Assembly (NCBI RefSeq): GCF_021366795.1
Contig: NZ_JAHCPS010000013.1
Span: 1-51,203, forward strand
DNA length: 51,203 nt
Source of the DNA: Macrococcoides caseolyticum
GTDB taxonomy: Bacteria > Bacillota > Bacilli > Staphylococcales > Staphylococcaceae
Reading direction: 5' to 3'
Shown here: in pieces, positions 47,697 through 51,203 of the stretch
Layout: every line of letters starts with the position of its first letter
How positions within the stretch are numbered: the first letter of the stretch is position 1
Notes under the pieces: model-generated
Seen by the model: only the letters and a program-made list of their open reading frames with translations
The model's database searches: none
Told to the model about the DNA's origin: nothing
Translations under genes and position numbers: made by a program

Positions 47697-48584
47697 TTAC
47701 CAGCCACGCTCTTGCATTCTTTCTTCTAAAGAAAGTTTATTAATGTCTAAACCTTTCATCGCTGCACCTAATTCTTTTGATAACTCACCGATTAATTTGT
47801 AATCTTGATAGTGGGTCGTCGCTTGAACGATAGCTTTTGCGAATTTTTCTGGATTATCAGATTTAAAGATACCAGAACCTACGAATACACCGTCAGCGCC
47901 CAATTCCATCATTAATGCTGCATCTGCTGGAGTTGCAACACCACCTGCTGCGAAGTTAACAACTGGTAATTTACCTAACGCTTTAATTTCTTTTAATACT
48001 TCGTAAGGTGCTCCTAAGATTTTAGCTTCAGTCATAATCTCATCGTCATTCATCACTGATAATTTACGTACTTGAGCATTCACTTTACGTAAGTGACGTA
48101 CTGCTTCAACGATATTCCCTGTACCTGGTTCACCTTTTGTACGTAACATTGCTGCACCTTCACCGATACGACGTGCAGCTTCACCTAAATCACGACAACC
48201 ACAAACAAACGGTACTGTAAATTCATCTTTCTTTAAGTGGAATTCTTCATCCGCTGGTGTTAAAACTTCTGACTCATCAATATAGTCAACACCCATCGCT
48301 TCTAAGACACGTGCTTCAGTAATATGACCGATACGACCTTTCGCCATAACTGGTATAGATACTGCATTCATTACTTCTTCAACAATACGTGGGTCTGCCA
48401 TACGCGCAACCCCACCTGCTGCACGAATATCACTTGGTACACGCTCTAATGCCATAACTGCAACTGCACCTGCAGCTTCTGCAATTTTTGCTTGCTCAGC
48501 ATTAACAACGTCCATAATAACGCCGCCTTTTTGCATTTCTGCCATTCCACGTTTTACTTTATCTGATCCTAAAATTTTACTCAT
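47697..48584 (-). CDS. pdxS: Pyridoxal 5'-phosphate synthase lyase subunit
   Basis: 295 residues, (beta/alpha)8 barrel forming a 12-mer. Seen: [20 protein letters not shown], catalytic Lys82 in [10 protein letters not shown] and Lys150 in [11 protein letters not shown], and [20 protein letters not shown]. Makes PLP from ribose-5-phosphate, glyceraldehyde-3-phosphate and ammonia. AGGGGTG precedes the ATG. Divergent from pdxR, its likely activator. Confidence 0.97.
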   Translation of the reverse strand: MSKILGSDKVKRGMAEMQKGGVIMDVVNAEQAKIAEAAGAVAVMALERVPSDIRAAGGVARMADPRIVEEVMNAVSIPVMAKGRIGHITEARVLEAMGVDYIDESEVLTPADEEFHLKKDEFTVPFVCGCRDLGEAARRIGEGAAMLRTKGEPGTGNIVEAVRHLRKVNAQVRKLSVMNDDEIMTEAKILGAPYEVLKEIKALGKLPVVNFAAGGVATPADAALMMELGADGVFVGSGIFKSDNPEKFAKAIVQATTHYQDYKLIGELSKELGAAMKGLDINKLSLEERMQERGW

Positions 48585-48655
48585 GATTACACCCCTGAAT
48601 CGTCTGAATTTTTGTTTACATGAACTAATGTATCGTAAATTTTGGTATTATAAAA

Positions 48656-48686
48656 GTGTCAGTTTTTAATAATTTTAAGGGGTCAG
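48656..48686. promoter_or_regulatory. Possible PdxR direct-repeat boxes
   Basis: GTGTCAG (48656-48662) and GGGTCAG (48680-48686) are direct repeats 24 bp apart in the 108-bp pdxS/pdxR divergent region, next to a minus-strand TATAAT for pdxS that has a poor -35. MocR-type regulators often bind such spaced direct repeats; inferred. Confidence 0.4.
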
Positions 48687-48692
48687 ATACAT

Positions 48693-50033
48693 ATGGAGAT
48701 GCTTACCTATCGCTTTGAGGAAAGTGAATTTTTATATACACAATTATATCGTTTTATTAAAGAAGACATTTTAAGTGGTAAACTTTTGTTTAATGAGAAA
48801 CTACCTTCTAAAAGAAAGCTAAGTCGCCACTTGAACTTAAGCTTAACGACAGTAGAGATTGCTTATCAGCAATTACTAGATGAAGGGTATATCTATTCAA
48901 AGTCCAAAGTTGGTTATTTTGTCGAAGATATTCAGACGATTAATTTAGTGCCAGGCTCCTCTACGGAAATCGTTAAAAAAGAAATCCAAAGAGATAAAAC
49001 TTCTTTTAAAATAGAGGATAGTCATATTAAGACATTCCCTTTTCAGAAATTCCGAAAATATGCTCGTGATGCTTTTGAAGCTGAACAGTTTGAATTACTA
49101 GAACGAGGTAATATACAGGGTGAATTATCTTTACGCAACGAAATACGTAGGTACTTATATCATTCACGTGGTGTTAATTGCAACAATGAACAGATTATAG
49201 TAGGTAGTTCGACTGAACAACTATTTACACTACTTACTCGAATATTAGGTAAACGAAAATATTATATAGAAAATCCAGGATATCCTTTAATTAAGAAAGT
49301 ACTACGATATGAAAATAAAGATTATATTAATGTATCCGTTGATAAGGATGGATTGATGGCGGATACATTAAATAATGAGGGTAGTGTTGTCCATGTGACA
49401 CCAAGCCATCAATTTCCTACTGGTGTGGTCTTGAGTGCAAAGCGCCGCACTGAAATATTAAAGTGGGCCGATGAGGGTGATCGATACATCATTGAAGATG
49501 ACTATGATAGTGAGTTTCGTTATAAAGGACGACCATTGAAAGCATTGCAGGGAATGAGTAGTAATGACCGCGTAATATATATGAGTACCTTTTCAAAGTC
49601 AATATTCCCAAGTATTCGTGTAGCGTATATGGTATTGCCAAAAAATTTATTAGATAATTATTTTACTCTAGAAAATAAACCTAACAATACGGTACCTAAA
49701 CATATTCAATTTATGATTACAGCTTTTTTAAAGGATGGAGAATTCGAACGCAATATTAACAGAATGCGTAAAATTTATAAGAAAAAATTAGAAATGTCAC
49801 TAGAGGCAATAGAGAAATATTTAGAGGAATACAATATATATGGTAGTGATGCCGGGATGCATTTTGTTCTGGAGACTATAAATAAACTGAATTTAAAGGA
49901 TATAGAGATTAACACGATTCAAGATTACTATGAAGGCACGAATCCAAAATACCGTTATCAATATATCATTGGCTTTGGAAGTTTTGAAGATGATAAAATA
50001 GACACGATTATTAAAGAACTCTTGAATCATTAG
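48693..50033 (+). CDS. pdxR: MocR-family regulator of PLP synthesis
   Basis: 446 residues. N-terminal GntR winged HTH (LPSKRKLSRHLNLSLTTVEI then AYQQLLDEGY, about 37-66) joined to an aminotransferase-like domain with YIIEDDYDSEFRY and the PLP lysine K302 in MSTFSKSIFPSIRV. Such proteins sense PLP and switch on pdxST. Divergent from pdxS. Its stop codon TAG overlaps the GGAGG of the following NERD gene, suggesting that gene was once coupled to pdxR. Confidence 0.9.
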   Translation: MEMLTYRFEESEFLYTQLYRFIKEDILSGKLLFNEKLPSKRKLSRHLNLSLTTVEIAYQQLLDEGYIYSKSKVGYFVEDIQTINLVPGSSTEIVKKEIQRDKTSFKIEDSHIKTFPFQKFRKYARDAFEAEQFELLERGNIQGELSLRNEIRRYLYHSRGVNCNNEQIIVGSSTEQLFTLLTRILGKRKYYIENPGYPLIKKVLRYENKDYINVSVDKDGLMADTLNNEGSVVHVTPSHQFPTGVVLSAKRRTEILKWADEGDRYIIEDDYDSEFRYKGRPLKALQGMSSNDRVIYMSTFSKSIFPSIRVAYMVLPKNLLDNYFTLENKPNNTVPKHIQFMITAFLKDGEFERNINRMRKIYKKKLEMSLEAIEKYLEEYNIYGSDAGMHFVLETINKLNLKDIEINTIQDYYEGTNPKYRYQYIIGFGSFEDDKIDTIIKELLNH

Positions 50034-50042
50034 GAGGATAAC

Positions 50043-50938
50043 GTGCTGCTCAAACGACATCAAAGATCATTCTATTATCATTATCTATGTAAAGTAAATG
50101 GTCGTATTGTATTAGAAGATATAGACTATCAAAACCTCAAAAATTATTTAAGAGGCTTTGACGGTGAATATGCATTTTTGAGCATATTAAAGATTTTGAT
50201 CAGTTAGTACGTATATGGGATTTAACACTAGATGTATTCGGAACAGCGCAATATGATTTTTTATTTGTAGCAAATGATACTGTTATTCATATTGATGTTA
50301 AGAATTATTCAGGGTTATACCGTTTTGATAACGGAAACTTTATTAGCCAGAAAGGTTATGTTCACCAGGGACTTTTAAGTCAATTAGATCGTGCGCATAG
50401 AAAATTAGAACAATTTATAGCCCATCACAAATTTGACTATAAAGTAAGCAGCCGTATATTATTTGTTAATCCTGAATTTAAGTTACAGAGGTATAACAGC
50501 AATGAACAAATTGTATTCTATAATCAAATGTCAGATGTCCTCTCATATTTAAAGAGTTTAGTCTCAAATGAGGCGGATTTAAAACTAGGTTTAATACTAG
50601 TGGATAATCATATAGAGAAAGAATATAATCGAGTATTTTATTATAAATACGAGCGTATGGAGAAAGGTGTACGTTGTGTGCAGTGTGATATGTTTGGAAT
50701 GTTTTTCGAAAAATCACAGCGAACGATGTAGTGTATATGTGGACATGAAGTAAAAAAGAAAGCGTATATTATTGAAGCAATAGAAGATGTGAGTTTGTTT
50801 AAGAATGGAAGTTTTACAAGAAAGGAGTTACAGGAATATACTGGGGTAAACCAAGCTACTTTGAAAAGATACTTGAGTAAATACTGTACAAAAATCGGAA
50901 GCACTAAAAATGCTAAATATAAATTTGTTGATAAATGA
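50043..50938 (+). pseudogene. NERD-domain protein with zinc ribbon and HTH, broken by a frameshift and a stop
   Basis: GTG at 50043 follows GGAGG (50033-50037). Frame one reads LLKRHQRSFYYHYLCKVNGR ... YLRGFDGEYAF and ends at a TAG. Shifting back one base at the T-run 50175-50179 restores EHIKDFDQLVRIWDLTLDVF and the NERD core (TAQYDFLFVANDTVIHIDVK, the D...K pattern of nuclease-related domains). This frame stops at TAG 50729-50731 between CVQC and CICGH, the halves of a zinc ribbon, and continues in the same frame as a small HTH (RKELQEYTGVNQATLKRYLS) to TGA 50936-50938. So two lesions disable an about 298-residue protein. NERD proteins with such tails are common in staphylococci; their role is not settled. 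Confidence 0.85.
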
Positions 50939-50941
50939 TTA

Positions 50942-51057
50942 TGAGTGGGCGAATTACCATATATTTCGCTCACTCATTTTATTATTTATATATTTAACCA
51001 CGTTCAGTGAGCGAATTAGTATGTATTTCGCTCACTCACTAACCATTTATATATTTA
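50942..51057. repeat. Two similar hairpin repeats between the NERD pseudogene and 5S rRNA
   Basis: Unit 1 (about 50944-50997) and unit 2 (about 51007-51057) share GCGAATTA, ATTTCGCTCACTCA and ATTTATATATTTA. Each folds by pairing GAGTGnGCGAA-type and TTCGCTCACTC-type arms. The loops differ (CCATAT and GTATGT) while the stems are kept. Unit 1 could end the NERD transcript; the copy number of two suggests a small mobile or duplicated structure. Confidence 0.7.
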
Positions 51058-51065
51058 TAAACAAA

Positions 51066-51090
51066 AAAAAGACCCCAAAAGGATCTCTTA
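51066..51090 (-). terminator. Terminator of the rRNA operon
   Basis: On the minus strand AGATCC-TTTT-GGGTCT-type arms (with one G-T pair) are followed by TTTTTTTT, a few bases after the 5S 3' end. Confidence 0.8.
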
Positions 51091-51095
51091 TGAAT

Positions 51096-51203
51096 TGCCC
51101 GGCAACGTCCTACTCTCGCAGATCGTAAGACCAACTACCATCGGCGCTAGAGAGCTTAACTTCTGTGTTCGGTATGGGAACAGGTGTGACCTCTCTGCCA
51201 TCG
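51096..51203 (-). rRNA. rrf: 5S ribosomal RNA, 3' part; 5' end beyond the window
   Basis: The minus strand contains the 5S hallmarks GGTCACACCTGTTCCCAT, CCGAACACAGAAGTTAAGCT, GCGCCGATGGTAGT and GAGAGTAGGACGTTGCC. About 108 bases are present; the first few are missing at the edge. The rest of an rRNA operon is expected outside. Confidence 0.95.

Noticed and set aside
50175-50182. Programmed -1 frameshift in the NERD gene
   Set aside because: The heptamer is A-TTT-TTG, not a good X-XXY-YYZ site, no downstream stem was recognised, and a second lesion (TAG at 50729) argues for plain decay.
50478-50973. Minus-strand open frames opposite the NERD gene and before 5S
   Set aside because: They lie antisense to good NERD/zinc-ribbon/HTH coding sequence and have no SD or recognisable domain.

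Overview
This window is a low-GC Firmicutes chromosome segment. Gene order and protein sequences point to the family Staphylococcaceae, and most likely to Macrococcus/Macrococcoides or a basal Staphylococcus rather than S. aureus. The backbone order, read on the minus strand from the right edge, is: 5S rRNA, (pdxR +), pdxS-pdxT, (nupC +), ctsR-mcsA-mcsB-clpC, radA, PIN/TRAM, gltX, cysE-cysS-mrnC-rlmB-NYN, sigH, secE-nusG, rplK-rplA, rplJ-rplL, methyltransferase, rpoB-rpoC, L7Ae-rpsL-rpsG-fusA-tuf, amidohydrolase, kbl, tdh, ilvE. This closely follows the order I know from staphylococci.

Left part (1-9.1 kb): the tail of an IS3-type transposase lies next to an ilvE - PTS IIC - HAD phosphatase operon (minus). 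Two CodY-box-like sequences lie upstream of the ilvE promoter. Next come tdh and kbl (threonine to glycine plus acetyl-CoA), and divergently a tandem array of three M20 amidohydrolases (plus). cre-like (CcpA) sequences lie upstream of tdh and in the kbl/amidohydrolase divergent region.

Translation and transcription core (9.1-31.4 kb): tuf, fusA, rpsG, rpsL and an L7Ae-family protein have their own strong promoter. Between them and rpoC sits an extra block: a small membrane protein, a secreted Thr/Pro-repeat protein without a cell-wall anchor, and two paralogous SgrR-like regulators. These last three genes are spaced as one operon. The rest is rpoC, rpoB, a RsmC-like methyltransferase, rplL/rplJ with an L10 leader and attenuator, rplA/rplK with twin leader motifs, nusG, secE and sigH.

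Right part (31.4-51.2 kb): NYN endonuclease, rlmB, mrnC, cysS and cysE follow a cysteine-specific T-box leader. Then come gltX, ispF and ispD (methylerythritol-phosphate isoprenoid genes, absent from S. aureus), the PIN/TRAM protein, radA, and the CtsR heat-shock operon with an unusually short McsA. These are followed by nupC, a nitroreductase, pdxT/pdxS with divergent pdxR, a NERD-domain gene broken by a frameshift and an in-frame stop, two hairpin repeats, and the 3' part of a 5S rRNA gene.

The most noteworthy local novelties are the SgrR pair plus secreted repeat protein inserted between rpoC and the str genes, the triple amidohydrolase array, the one-zinc-finger McsA, and the decayed NERD gene coupled to pdxR. 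No phage, CRISPR array or classical defence island is visible. No database search was run, so all family names rest on motifs and recognition by eye.
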